DNA from: Sphingosinicella sp. BN140058
Lineage (GTDB): Bacteria; Pseudomonadota; Alphaproteobacteria; Sphingomonadales; Sphingomonadaceae
Direction: 5' to 3'
NCBI RefSeq assembly: GCF_004135585.1
Contig: NZ_CP035501.1
Coordinates: 4,473,501 to 4,537,500, forward strand
DNA: 64,000 nucleotides
The notes under the pieces are model-generated. The model was not told the origin of the DNA, made no database searches, and saw only the letters and a program-made list of their open reading frames with translations. This document shows, one piece after another, positions 10,804 through 19,091 of this stretch. Made by a program: the position numbers and the translations under genes. Each line of letters begins with the position of its first letter. Positions within the stretch are counted from its first letter, which is position 1.

Positions 10804-10886
10804 CCGTTCGGGCTGAGGCTGTCGGAGCCCCTCTTTTTCTTTCGGAAGAGGGAAGGAGAGGGCCTCGACAAGCTCAGCCCGAACGG
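10804..10886. repeat. REP-like inverted pair
   Basis: Two 27-nt arms in inverted orientation, 10804-10830 (beginning CCGTTCGGGCTGAG) and 10860-10886 (ending CTCAGCCCGAACGG), match at about 24 of 27 positions when one is reverse complemented and are separated by 29 nt with a T-rich stretch. It sits between two minus-strand genes (lytic transglycosylase end and radical-SAM start). The layout is that of a bacterial interspersed REP pair able to form a long hairpin in RNA. Confidence 0.7.
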
Positions 10887-10911
10887 TGGGGCCGAGATCA
10901 AATGGTGGAAC

Positions 10912-12660
10912 TCACTCCGTGCCCAGCGCCAGCGCCTTCTCGTTCTTCTGCAGACGGACCGCGGCGGCGCCGGGAAGGCCCGGGAAGCGCGGCCACATGC
11001 CCTGGGCGAGGGCGTGGCGGCTGGGCGAGGTCTTGCCGTTGACCTGGTCGTAGACCCAGTAATTGCGAAGCACGATCGGCACGTAGCCCCGTGTTTCCCA
11101 ATAAGGGATCGATTCGATGTAGAGCAGGGGATCGCCCTTATCCATCTGACGGAAATTCCATTCGCCGATCGGCTTCGGGCCTGCATTGTAGGCGGCGATC
11201 ACCTTGGGAAGGAGGCCGCCGGTGGCCTGCAGGTCGCGCAGATATTCGATGTAGCTCTGGCCATATTCGAGATTGGGGGCGGGCTGGCTGAGCTGGTCGG
11301 CGGTGAACGCCTCGCCGCGCGCGCGGGCGATGTCGCCGGCCGTGCCCGGACGGACCTGGAGCAGGCCCTGGGCACCGGCCGGGCTGATCACCGCGGTCCG
11401 GAAGTTCGATTCCTGCAGCGCGTGGCCGAAGACCAGCGCCTGGTCGACTCGCCAGCCCTTGGTCGGGCGCCAATCGGGCCGGGGATAGCGGGCGGCGACA
11501 TTGATCGTGGCGCCGCGAGGGGCGTTGTGGGCCAGCCAATATTGCGTGCCCGCGAGATTGAGGTCGGCGGCGAGGTGCAGCAGGCAATTGTGATCTGTGG
11601 TGCTGCCGATCCGAGCCTGCTGGCGAATGAACTGGTCGGCGAGTTCGTTCTCACCGATCTCAGCCAAAGCAATGGCGGCCTTGACGTTGGGCTTGTCGGC
11701 GATCGGCCGCCATTCGGCGTCGCGATAATCGTGCAGGCCGGCAAAGCCCGGATCGCGGATGCCGAGCGCGGTGGCGGAGAGCATGCCGTAGAAGGTTTCC
11801 TTGAGGCGCGCGGCGCTCCGCAATTGTTGCTGTACGCGCTCGGGACGTCCGCACATCATCTCGGCACGGGCACCCCAGTAACTTCCGGCGGCGGAGAATT
11901 CGACATCGGTGGCGCGGCCGGCGACCGTCGCGAAGGCATCGGCAGCGGCGCGGCAATCCTTCATGCGCCAGGCGGCGAGACCCGACGTCCAGGTTGCCTG
12001 CAGCGCGAACTCGCCGATCCCGGCCCGCGCCTGATCGGAGATCCGGCGCGCGTCGGCATCGTTGCCGATCAGGTAATAAGACCAGCCGATACGCTGCTGA
12101 TATTCGGTCAGAGCGGCAGGGGTCAGCAACGGCTGCTTCTCGATAAGCAACGCTTCGGCCTCGGCGGGGCGATCGCCGACGATCAGGGGCTGCACCAATG
12201 TTTCGAGTTCGACGGCGACGGGATCGTTCTTGTTGCCCGCGATCCGCTCGCGCCGCGGCTGGCTGCCTTGCCAGATCAGCCGCTGCGGCACCGGGACGAC
12301 GGGCAGCGACGTCGCGCCGCGCGTCGCGGCGAGCCGGGCGAGCTGCTCCGCCTTCGGCATTTCGGGGGCGCGCTCGAGCAGCGGCAGGATCTGGAACAGC
12401 TCGACCTTGGGCGAGCCCTTGGCGAGGTAAAGCTCGGCCCAGGCGGCGGGGTGGAGCGGCCCCTCGGGCATCGCGGAAAGCTTGGCGGTCGCGCCCACCC
12501 AATCCTGGGCGCGGATCGCTGCGAAGATCTCGCGATAGGCGCTGCGCTGGTCCGCGTTCAGCATCGTCGGGACGACGGCACGGGTGCCGGCGTCGTCGGC
12601 AAGCGCCGGCGCCCCGGGAAGAGCGAGGGCGGCGGCAAGCAGGAGCGTCTTGAGCTTCAT
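10912..12660 (-). CDS. slt: Soluble lytic murein transglycosylase
   Basis: Periplasmic enzyme that cleaves peptidoglycan between MurNAc and GlcNAc, forming 1,6-anhydro ends. The 582-residue protein has an N-terminal signal peptide (MKLKTLLLAAALALPGAPALA), a long alpha-helical superhelical region (~30-420) and a C-terminal SLT domain with catalytic Glu in HALQESNF, followed by SPAGAQGLLQVRPGTA and AAYNAGP. This is the Slt70 architecture, slightly shorter than E. coli Slt70. Its start overlaps the stop of the upstream gene by ATGA (12657-12660), so the two form a unit. Confidence 0.93.
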   Translation of the reverse strand: MKLKTLLLAAALALPGAPALADDAGTRAVVPTMLNADQRSAYREIFAAIRAQDWVGATAKLSAMPEGPLHPAAWAELYLAKGSPKVELFQILPLLERAPEMPKAEQLARLAATRGATSLPVVPVPQRLIWQGSQPRRERIAGNKNDPVAVELETLVQPLIVGDRPAEAEALLIEKQPLLTPAALTEYQQRIGWSYYLIGNDADARRISDQARAGIGEFALQATWTSGLAAWRMKDCRAAADAFATVAGRATDVEFSAAGSYWGARAEMMCGRPERVQQQLRSAARLKETFYGMLSATALGIRDPGFAGLHDYRDAEWRPIADKPNVKAAIALAEIGENELADQFIRQQARIGSTTDHNCLLHLAADLNLAGTQYWLAHNAPRGATINVAARYPRPDWRPTKGWRVDQALVFGHALQESNFRTAVISPAGAQGLLQVRPGTAGDIARARGEAFTADQLSQPAPNLEYGQSYIEYLRDLQATGGLLPKVIAAYNAGPKPIGEWNFRQMDKGDPLLYIESIPYWETRGYVPIVLRNYWVYDQVNGKTSPSRHALAQGMWPRFPGLPGAAAVRLQKNEKALALGTE

Positions 12661-13439
12661 GCGTTCACCTCTTCGATCAGCATCTGGAGATCCGCCCAGG
12701 CATGCGCCTTGGCGGCGGGCAGATTGAGCAGGGTTGCGGGCGGAATCGAGACGAGCGCCTTAACCGGCCCGGATTGCGTCTGGATTTCATGCCAGCGGCC
12801 GCGCGCCTGCGCCATCGACAGCCCGGTCAACGCCTTGGCACAGGCATCGCCGAGCAGCAGCACCGCCTTCGGTGCGACCAGCCCGACATGGTGGCGGGCG
12901 AGAGTGGCGCAGTTGCGCGCGCTGTCGGTCGAAAAGCGACCGTCCGGCGAGCGCAGGCACGACAAAGCGGCGAGATAGATGGAGTTTCGATCGCGCCCGA
13001 TCGCCGCAAGCATGCGGTCGAACAGGCGGCCCGGTTCGCCGGAAAGCAGGGTGCCGGTGCCGCAATCCTCGGTCGACGGCATGTCGGCAACGATCATCAG
13101 ACCCGACGCCGGATCGCCCGCCGGACAGACCCGCGATGCCGCCGGCGCGGCGAAGCTCAGGCTTTCGCTGGTTCGCAGATAGGCCTGGAACATGTCGAGC
13201 TGGCCCGGAAGATCCTCCGCAGGCGCGGCCGGAGCGGCGGGCACGCGCGCAGCGGGTGGGGCCGATTGGCGTCTCGCGTCGAGCGGCGCAGGCTCGGCGG
13301 CGCGCGCCGAGGGGACCGGCTGCGGGCGCAACCAGTCGCGCGGTTCTTCGTCGATCAGGACATCGACGCCCGCGTCGGACCACCACTGCAGCACGCTTGC
13401 AGCGGCCGCAGGGGTCCAGTGTTCATTACCCCGCTCCAT
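12657..13439 (-). CDS. Uracil-DNA glycosylase superfamily protein with degenerate active site
   Basis: A 260-residue protein. Residues ~1-105 are an Ala/Pro-rich linker after a short N-terminal segment. The C-terminal ~155 residues follow the family-4-like UDG fold: DPASGLMIVADMPSTED replaces the usual GEAPG-x-xED motif 1, LFDRMLAAIGRDR and NSIYLAALSCLRSPD match the family, and VLLLGDACAKALTG is conserved. However motif 2, normally with a HPA/HPS core, reads SIPPATLLN with no histidine, and the Cys-x2-Cys of 4Fe-4S members is missing. Glycosylase activity is therefore doubtful. The start chosen is the ATG at 13439; the frame is open to 13493. It is coupled to slt. Confidence 0.72.
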   Translation of the reverse strand: MERGNEHWTPAAAASVLQWWSDAGVDVLIDEEPRDWLRPQPVPSARAAEPAPLDARRQSAPPAARVPAAPAAPAEDLPGQLDMFQAYLRTSESLSFAAPAASRVCPAGDPASGLMIVADMPSTEDCGTGTLLSGEPGRLFDRMLAAIGRDRNSIYLAALSCLRSPDGRFSTDSARNCATLARHHVGLVAPKAVLLLGDACAKALTGLSMAQARGRWHEIQTQSGPVKALVSIPPATLLNLPAAKAHAWADLQMLIEEVNA

Positions 13440-13556
13440 CCCGGTCCAGCAAAGCGCTATAGCGGGCGGGCTGGTCAACCGGAAAATTGGCACCTATCTG
13501 CGAGGCGTTAGCTGCCTGCGATGAGGAGAGTCCGGCAGCCCGCAAGGAGAGCTTGA

Positions 13557-15203
13557 ATGTCCGAACGCGAGTCTATGGCGTATGACGTGGTGATCGTCGG
13601 TGCGGGGCCGGCCGGTCTCGCCGCGAGCATCCGTCTGAAGCAGCTCGCCGAGGCGGCGGGGCGCGAACTCTCCGTCTGCATCCTGGAGAAGGGCTCGGAA
13701 GTCGGCGCCCACATCCTCTCCGGCGCCGTGATCGATCCGCGGGCAATGGACGAATTGCTGCCGAACTGGCGCGAACTCGACAGCCCGATGACGGTGCCGG
13801 TGACCGAAAATCATCATTGGGTGCTGACCAGCACGAAGAAGCGCGAAATGCCGCATGCGCTGATGCCCCCGTTTATGAACAACAAGGGCACGTACACGCT
13901 CAGCCTCGGCAACCTGTGCCGCTGGCTCGCCGGACAGGCGGAAGCGCTCGGGGTCGAGATCTTCCCCGGCTTCGCCGCGGCGGAAGTGCTGTTCAACGAC
14001 GACGGCTCGGTTAAAGGCGTCGCCACGGGCGACATGGGCGTCGCCCGCGACGGTACCCGCAAGCCCGATTACCAGCCCGGCATGGAGCTGCACGGCCGCT
14101 ACACCTTCTTCGCCGAAGGCGCGCGCGGCCATCTCACCAAGGAATTGAAGCGGATCTTCGACCTCGACAGCGACAGCGAACCGCAGGTCTACGGCATCGG
14201 TCTCAAGGAATTGTGGGACATCGATCCCGCCAAGCACGTGCCCGGCCGAGTGATCCACACCCAGGGCTGGCCGCTCGACGAGGCCTGGGGCGGCGGCTTC
14301 CTCTACCATCAGGACAACAACCAGGTCGCTTTGGGTTTCGTGGTCGCGCTCAGCTACCGCAATCCGCATCTGTCGCCGTTCGAGGAATTCCAGCGCTGGA
14401 AACAGCATCCGGAGATCCGTGCGATCCTGGAAGGCGGCCGCCGCGTCAGCTACGGCGCGCGCGCGATCAACGAGGGTGGCTATCAAGCGATCCCGAAACT
14501 GGTCTTCCCCGGCGGCGCGCTGATCGGCTGCTCGGCCGGCTTCGTCAACGTGCCGCGGATCAAGGGCAGTCATACCGCGATGAAATCCGGAATGCTCGCA
14601 GCCGAAGCCGCATTCGAGGCGATTGCTGCGGAGCGGACGGGCGATGCCCTGGACGCCTACGATACCGCGCTGCACGCAAGCTGGGTCGCCGACGAGCTCA
14701 AGATGGTCCGCAACGTGGAGCCGATGGTGGCGAAGTTCGGCGGCACGGTCGGCACCCTGTTCGCCGGCGTCGACATGTGGATGCGCTATCTGAAGATCGG
14801 CTTGCCGTTCACCATGGGGCACCATCGCGACAATGAGGGCATGTGGCGCAAGGATCTGGCGCCCAAGATCGCGTACCCCAAGCCCGACAACGTGATCAGC
14901 TTCGATCGCCTGTCCTCGGTGTTCCTGTCGAACACCAACCACGAAGAGGATCAGCCGGTTCACCTGACGCTCAAGGACGCAAGCATACCGGTCGACGTCA
15001 ATCTCGCTCAATATGACGGGCCAGAGCAAAGATACTGCCCCGCGGGCGTTTACGAATACGTCGAGGAAGGCGGTCGTCCGCGGCTGCAGATCAACGCGCA
15101 GAATTGCGTCCACTGCAAGACGTGCGACATCAAGGATCCGACCCAGAACATCAACTGGGTCGTGCCGGAAGGCGGAGGAGGCCCTAACTATCCCAACATG
15201 TAG
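13557..15203 (+). CDS. etfD: Electron transfer flavoprotein-ubiquinone oxidoreductase
   Basis: Membrane-associated flavoprotein that passes electrons from ETF (fed by acyl-CoA and other dehydrogenases) to ubiquinone. The 548-residue protein has the N-terminal FAD-binding GAGPAG (near residue 16), the ETF-QO ubiquinone-binding domain and a C-terminal 4Fe-4S ferredoxin domain with ligands in RYCPAG and CVHCKTC. The C-terminus PEGGGGPNYPNM is the family standard. The ATG at 13557 has AAGGAGAG about 5 nt upstream. It is divergent from the UDG-like gene. Confidence 0.97.
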   Translation: MSERESMAYDVVIVGAGPAGLAASIRLKQLAEAAGRELSVCILEKGSEVGAHILSGAVIDPRAMDELLPNWRELDSPMTVPVTENHHWVLTSTKKREMPHALMPPFMNNKGTYTLSLGNLCRWLAGQAEALGVEIFPGFAAAEVLFNDDGSVKGVATGDMGVARDGTRKPDYQPGMELHGRYTFFAEGARGHLTKELKRIFDLDSDSEPQVYGIGLKELWDIDPAKHVPGRVIHTQGWPLDEAWGGGFLYHQDNNQVALGFVVALSYRNPHLSPFEEFQRWKQHPEIRAILEGGRRVSYGARAINEGGYQAIPKLVFPGGALIGCSAGFVNVPRIKGSHTAMKSGMLAAEAAFEAIAAERTGDALDAYDTALHASWVADELKMVRNVEPMVAKFGGTVGTLFAGVDMWMRYLKIGLPFTMGHHRDNEGMWRKDLAPKIAYPKPDNVISFDRLSSVFLSNTNHEEDQPVHLTLKDASIPVDVNLAQYDGPEQRYCPAGVYEYVEEGGRPRLQINAQNCVHCKTCDIKDPTQNINWVVPEGGGGPNYPNM

Positions 15204-16857
15204 GCGTGCGCTCGGCGTCCTTCTCGCAGGCGCTCTCATTCATCCCTTCTCCGCGGCTTCCGCGCGGGTCGAGGATCAGTCGGCGCTCGCCGCCTATGCG
15301 CGTGCGCTCGCCGCCGACAGCTTCGGCGCCGAGCAGCAGGCGATCGACGGCTATTCCGCCGCGCTCGATCTTGCGCCGGACAACGATATGCTCGCCGCGC
15401 GTGCGCTGGAGGAGGCGATCGTCGCGGGCAATCATCCGCTGGCGGTACGTGCCGCGACGATCCTCGATCGCGCCGGTGCGATCGGTCCCGACGGTCGGCT
15501 CGTGCTCTTGGCAGACGCCGTTCGCCGCAAGGACTGGAAGCGGGCAGGGCTGCAGGCGGACCGCATGGCCGAGGACAAGGTCTTCGCCTTCACCGCGCCC
15601 TTGTTCCATGCGTGGATCGCGGTCGGCTCGGGCAAGGGCGATCCGCTTGCGCCCCTTGCCGCGGCCAAGGACGATCCGCTCGCCACCGCCTATGGCGGCG
15701 ATCTCACGCCATTGTTGCTGATCGCACAGGGCAACAAGAAGGACGGGCTCGCCGCGCTGGCGCCGTTTCTCGCCCGCGCCGACGGTCGCTCCGATCGTCT
15801 CCGCCTCGCCGCGGCCGCGCTGCTCGCACGCAAGAATGGGCGCAAGGAGGCGCTGGCGTTGGTCGCCGGCGACAATCCGGCTTATGCACGGCCGCGGACG
15901 TTCCTGGAGCGCAAGCAGCCGCTGTTCGAGGGCGACATCGCAGCCGCCGGCATCGCTTCGCTGCTCGTCCGCATTTCGAATGATCTGCGCGGCCAGGAAG
16001 TGCCGGCGCTTGCCTTGTCGATCGCGCGGATCGCGACCTTCGTGGCACCGCAGAGCAGCGAAACCTGGCTCTCGGCCAGCGAGTTGCTCGCGGGCCGCGA
16101 TCAAAAGGCGGCGCTCGCCGCGCTCGATCACATCGCGCCTAATGGCCTGCTCGGTCCGGCGGCAATGGACCGCCGGCTGACCTTGCTGGTCGAGAGCGGC
16201 GGCGGCGAAGAAGCGTTGGACGATGCCCGACGTGCGACGCAGGCCGACCCTGGCTCGGTAACGGCCTGGGCGAGGCTCGGCGATCTGCTCGGCGGCCTCA
16301 ACCGCAACAAGGAAGCGGCCGAGGCCTATGGCGAGGCACTGAAGGCTGCCGCCGCGGCGCCGTCATCGTCCACCCCCGCCTGGACCCTGTGGCTGCTGCG
16401 CGGCTCCGCGCTCACTCGGGCGGGCGACTGGGCCGGCGGGAAGTTCGCTGCCGAGCGCGCCTACGCGCTGGCGCCGCAGCATCCGGTGGTGCTCAACTTC
16501 CTCGGCTATTCGCAGCTCGAACGGCGCGAGAATATCGAGCAGGCCGAGCAGATGATCCGGCAGGCGAGCAAGCTCGATCCGGACAATGCCTCGATCACCG
16601 ATTCGCTCGGCTGGGCCCATTATGTCCGCGGCGATTACCCGAAGGCGATCGAACTGCTCGAGCGGGCCGCGCGCGGAGAGCCGTCCGATGCGGCGATCAA
16701 CGAACATCTCGGCGACGCCTATTACAGCGCCGGCCGTCGCTTCGAGGCGCGCTATGCCTGGCAGGCCGCCTTGGTCTATGCCGAGGACGACGACGCCTCG
16801 AAACGGATCCGGTCGAAGCTCGACCTCGGCCTGAAACCCGAGCTCGCTGCGCCCTGA
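15190..16857 (+). CDS. TPR-repeat exported protein; start codon unclear
   Basis: A protein of ~555 residues with tetratricopeptide repeats, strongest in the last 200 residues (for example PVVLNFLGYSQLERRENIEQA, DNASITDSLGWAHYVRGDY and DAAINEHLGDAYYSAGRRFEA). The first coding stretch (RRALGVLLAGALIHPFSAASA) looks like a signal peptide, so it is probably periplasmic. In this frame there is no ATG, GTG or TTG between 15016 and the signal sequence. A GGAGGAGG at 15174-15181 lies 8 nt before an in-frame ATC at 15190, used here as a provisional start. It ends in TGATG with ispE. Confidence 0.72.
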   Translation: MPTCRRALGVLLAGALIHPFSAASARVEDQSALAAYARALAADSFGAEQQAIDGYSAALDLAPDNDMLAARALEEAIVAGNHPLAVRAATILDRAGAIGPDGRLVLLADAVRRKDWKRAGLQADRMAEDKVFAFTAPLFHAWIAVGSGKGDPLAPLAAAKDDPLATAYGGDLTPLLLIAQGNKKDGLAALAPFLARADGRSDRLRLAAAALLARKNGRKEALALVAGDNPAYARPRTFLERKQPLFEGDIAAAGIASLLVRISNDLRGQEVPALALSIARIATFVAPQSSETWLSASELLAGRDQKAALAALDHIAPNGLLGPAAMDRRLTLLVESGGGEEALDDARRATQADPGSVTAWARLGDLLGGLNRNKEAAEAYGEALKAAAAAPSSSTPAWTLWLLRGSALTRAGDWAGGKFAAERAYALAPQHPVVLNFLGYSQLERRENIEQAEQMIRQASKLDPDNASITDSLGWAHYVRGDYPKAIELLERAARGEPSDAAINEHLGDAYYSAGRRFEARYAWQAALVYAEDDDASKRIRSKLDLGLKPELAAP

Positions 16858-17675
16858 TGGAGGAACTCGCGCGGGCCAAGCTCAACCTCGCGCTTCACGT
16901 GCGAGGCCGGCAGGCCGATGGCTACCACAGCATAGAGACGCTGTTCGCCTTCTGCGCCGACGGCGATCGGCTGCGCGTCGAAGAAGGCGAGGGGCTGAGC
17001 CTGCGCCTGGCGGGGCCGTTCGGCCTCAGTCTCGCCGCGGAGCCCGACAATCTCGTGCTTCGCGCCGCCCGTGCTCTTGCCGACCGCTTCGACGTCGATC
17101 CGCGCGCCAGTTTGACGCTGGACAAGCGGCTGCCGGTGGCTTCCGGGATCGGCGGCGGCTCGGCCGACGCGGCCGCGGCGCTGCGGCTGCTGAACCGCTG
17201 GTGGGACATCGGGGCCGAGGAGCGGGATCTGCTCGACCTCGCCCGGCCGCTCGGCGCCGACGTACCCGCCTGCCTGCTGTCGCGAACCTGCCGGGGCGGC
17301 GGGCGCGGCGATGATCTGCGGGAGGTGGCAGTGCCGGAGCTTGCCGGAATGCCGGTGCTGCTCGTCAATCCCGGCGTGCCGGTTGCGACCGGACCGGTGT
17401 TCCGGGCGTGGAGCGGCGTCGACGGCGGCGCCTTGCCGGAGGATTTCCGGCAGGGCCGAAACGATCTGCAGGCGCCGGCGGCCTCGGTGGCCCCGGTAAT
17501 TGCGGAGGTACTTGGGCTGCTTGCCGCGGCGCCGGGCGCGACCCTCGTCCGCATGTCGGGCTCGGGCGCTACCTGCTTCGCGCTGTTCGACGTCTCGGAG
17601 TATCGTGACGCCGCTGCGCAGGCTATCGCGGCTGTTCAGCCGGAGTGGTGGCGAATGGCGACTCGTCTCCGTTGA
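16857..17675 (+). CDS. ispE: 4-diphosphocytidyl-2-C-methyl-D-erythritol kinase
   Basis: Phosphorylates CDP-ME in the MEP isoprenoid pathway. The 272-residue GHMP kinase has the N-terminal AKLNLALHV and DGYHSIETLF motifs, the ATP-binding loop PVASGIGGGSADAAAALR (about residues 97-114) and the C-terminal MSGSGATCFALF. Its ATG shares one base with the upstream stop (TGATG), so translation is likely coupled to the TPR gene. Confidence 0.96.
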   Translation: MEELARAKLNLALHVRGRQADGYHSIETLFAFCADGDRLRVEEGEGLSLRLAGPFGLSLAAEPDNLVLRAARALADRFDVDPRASLTLDKRLPVASGIGGGSADAAAALRLLNRWWDIGAEERDLLDLARPLGADVPACLLSRTCRGGGRGDDLREVAVPELAGMPVLLVNPGVPVATGPVFRAWSGVDGGALPEDFRQGRNDLQAPAASVAPVIAEVLGLLAAAPGATLVRMSGSGATCFALFDVSEYRDAAAQAIAAVQPEWWRMATRLR

Positions 17676-17742
17676 TCCACCATTCCCGCGGTGGGACGGC
17701 GTGCGCCGGTCATTAACCATCGTAAGCCGCACTTCGCCGTTC

Positions 17743-17758
17743 TGGCATGACCCTTGCT
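17743..17758 (+). promoter_or_regulatory. Sigma-54 promoter
   Basis: TGGCATGACCCTTGCT matches the sigma-54 consensus TGGCACG-N4-TTGCW with one mismatch and the exact GG-N10-GC spacing (GG 17744-17745, GC 17756-17757). A start near 17769 is predicted. A CATTAACCAT, which contains the TTAACC CtrA half-site, lies upstream at 17710-17719. No coding start follows until the GTG at 17928, beyond a strong terminator. Confidence 0.7.
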
Positions 17759-17768
17759 AAGCGAAGCA

Positions 17769-17889
17769 CGACGAGTCGACGCAGCGCTTCGGTGCTGCCG
17801 ACATTCGCGCACGGCCCCTTGCTCCTCCCATGGAGGAAGGCACCATGCCAACATCTCGGAGCCGGTGCCGCGTGCACCGGCTCTTTTTT
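17769..17889 (+). ncRNA. Candidate sigma-54-dependent small RNA (or terminated leader)
   Basis: A ~120-nt transcript is predicted between the sigma-54 promoter and a strong intrinsic terminator. It contains CCTCC-CAT-GGAGG (17826-17838), a hairpin whose left arm is an anti-Shine-Dalgarno sequence, a feature seen in several alphaproteobacterial sRNAs. No convincing ORF fits the interval. It could instead be an attenuated 5' leader of the enoyl-CoA hydratase gene, which starts 38 nt after the T-run. Identity is inference. Confidence 0.5.
17859..17889 (+). terminator. Rho-independent terminator
   Basis: GAGCCGGTGC (17859-17868) pairs perfectly with GCACCGGCTC (17874-17883) around a 5-nt loop, followed by six T (17884-17889). 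This is one of the strongest canonical terminators in the window. Confidence 0.9.
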
Positions 17890-17927
17890 GGCGCGACACG
17901 GCGCGCGTTCCCCTGCAAGGCGGGGGC

Positions 17928-18656
17928 GTGCTCGATCTTCAACTGAGCGGAGGCATCGCCCGCCTGACCCTCGATCGCCCGGAAGCGCGCAATGCCGTGC
18001 CGCCGGAAGGATGGCGGCCGATTGCCGCTCTGGCCGAGCGAGCGCTTGCCGATGGGGCGCGGCTGGTCGTCCTTGCCGGGCGCGGCGGAGCTTTCTGCGC
18101 CGGCGCCGACCTTAGCGAATTCGCACGGCTGCGCGGCGACCCCGATGCTCTCCGCGGCTTTCGAGAAGCGATGTGCGAGACGTTCGATCGGCTCGCGCAG
18201 CTGCCGATCCCGATCGTTGCGTCGATCGACGGTGCCTGTTTCGGGGCGGGGGTGGCGCTCGCCATGGCCTGCGACATGCGCATCGCCGCCCCGTCCGCTA
18301 AGTTCGGAATCACGCCGGCCAAACTGGGCATCGCCTACCCGCAAGGCGACATCCACCGGCTGGTCTCGCTGGTCGGACGCGGCCAGGCGGCGCGGCTGCT
18401 GTTCACAGCCGCCACCATCGACGCTGCCGAGGCGCATCGGATCGGTCTGGTCGACGCCGTGAGCGAAGATGGCGGCGGAGCGATGTTCGACGCGATCATC
18501 GCGAACAGCGCGGCCAGTCTCGCTGCGCTGAAGCGCGGCATCGTGCTGGCGGCCGGCGGCATCCATCGGGATGTTGAGCAGGATGCGGAATTCGACGCTC
18601 TGATCGCCAGTGACGAAATGGCCGTTCGCCTCCGCGCGCTTCGCAATGGCCGCTGA
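17928..18656 (+). CDS. Enoyl-CoA hydratase/isomerase family protein
   Basis: A crotonase-fold enzyme of 242 residues that probably hydrates or isomerises an enoyl-CoA. It has the oxyanion-hole segments AGRGGAFCAGADLSEF (about residues 42-57) and the IDGACFGAGVALAMACDMRIA stretch. The second catalytic region reads ITPAKLGIAYPQGD; typical hydratases have a Glu in each of two positions, and here the first is Ala-Gly (FGAGVAL), so the exact reaction is uncertain. The GTG at 17928 has GGCGGGGG upstream and is the only start giving a clean N-terminus. The lipoprotein gene begins 42 nt later. Confidence 0.86.
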   Translation: MLDLQLSGGIARLTLDRPEARNAVPPEGWRPIAALAERALADGARLVVLAGRGGAFCAGADLSEFARLRGDPDALRGFREAMCETFDRLAQLPIPIVASIDGACFGAGVALAMACDMRIAAPSAKFGITPAKLGIAYPQGDIHRLVSLVGRGQAARLLFTAATIDAAEAHRIGLVDAVSEDGGGAMFDAIIANSAASLAALKRGIVLAAGGIHRDVEQDAEFDALIASDEMAVRLRALRNGR

Positions 18657-18698
18657 GCACTGCTTGTCAGCGAGGCGCCATTGGCTCAGAAGCGCGCA

Positions 18699-19091
18699 AT
18701 GATGCGGTTTGCGCTCCTTCTCACGCTGGTCCTGCTCTCCGCCTGCAGTGGCGGCGATGACTCGGCGAATGCCAATGAGTCCGCTTTGCTCAGAGCACCG
18801 GAGCCGGTCGGCCTTGAGGACGGTGCCGAACGGATCGAATGCGCGGTCGCGGGTGCGGAGGCGTTCGCGCCGGTCTGCGCCGTCGAACGGCGGATGACCG
18901 GCGAAGGGCTGACGCTGATCGTGCGAGCGCCGAACGGCGGCTTCCGCCGGCTGCTCGTCACCAGGGACGGCCGCGGCGTGGTCGCAGCCGATGGCGCGGT
19001 TCCGGCGAAGGTCAGCCCGATTGCCGCCAACCGAATCGAGGTGACGATCGGCGGCGATCGTTACCGTCTCCCGGCTACCGTCCGCCAGTGA
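18699..19091 (+). CDS. Small putative lipoprotein
   Basis: A 130-residue protein starting MMRFALLLTLVLLSACSGG, a clean signal peptide with lipobox LSAC. The mature part is unrecognised, with two cysteines (IECAVAG, APVCAVE) and a beta-rich pattern. It overlaps the nnr start by 4 nt (GTGA). The ATG at 18699 (or the adjacent one at 18702) is preferred to an in-frame TTG at 18681 because it gives the signal peptide directly. Confidence 0.75.
   Translation: MMRFALLLTLVLLSACSGGDDSANANESALLRAPEPVGLEDGAERIECAVAGAEAFAPVCAVERRMTGEGLTLIVRAPNGGFRRLLVTRDGRGVVAADGAVPAKVSPIAANRIEVTIGGDRYRLPATVRQ

Noticed and set aside
15013..15189. ATG at 15013 as the TPR gene start
   Set aside because: It would overlap the conserved Fe-S domain of ETF-QO by 190 nt, and the residues it adds look like a shadow frame.
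17710..17719. CtrA binding site at CATTAACCAT
   Set aside because: Only a half-site; the spaced second TTAA is not present, so it is kept as a note under the promoter, not as a feature.
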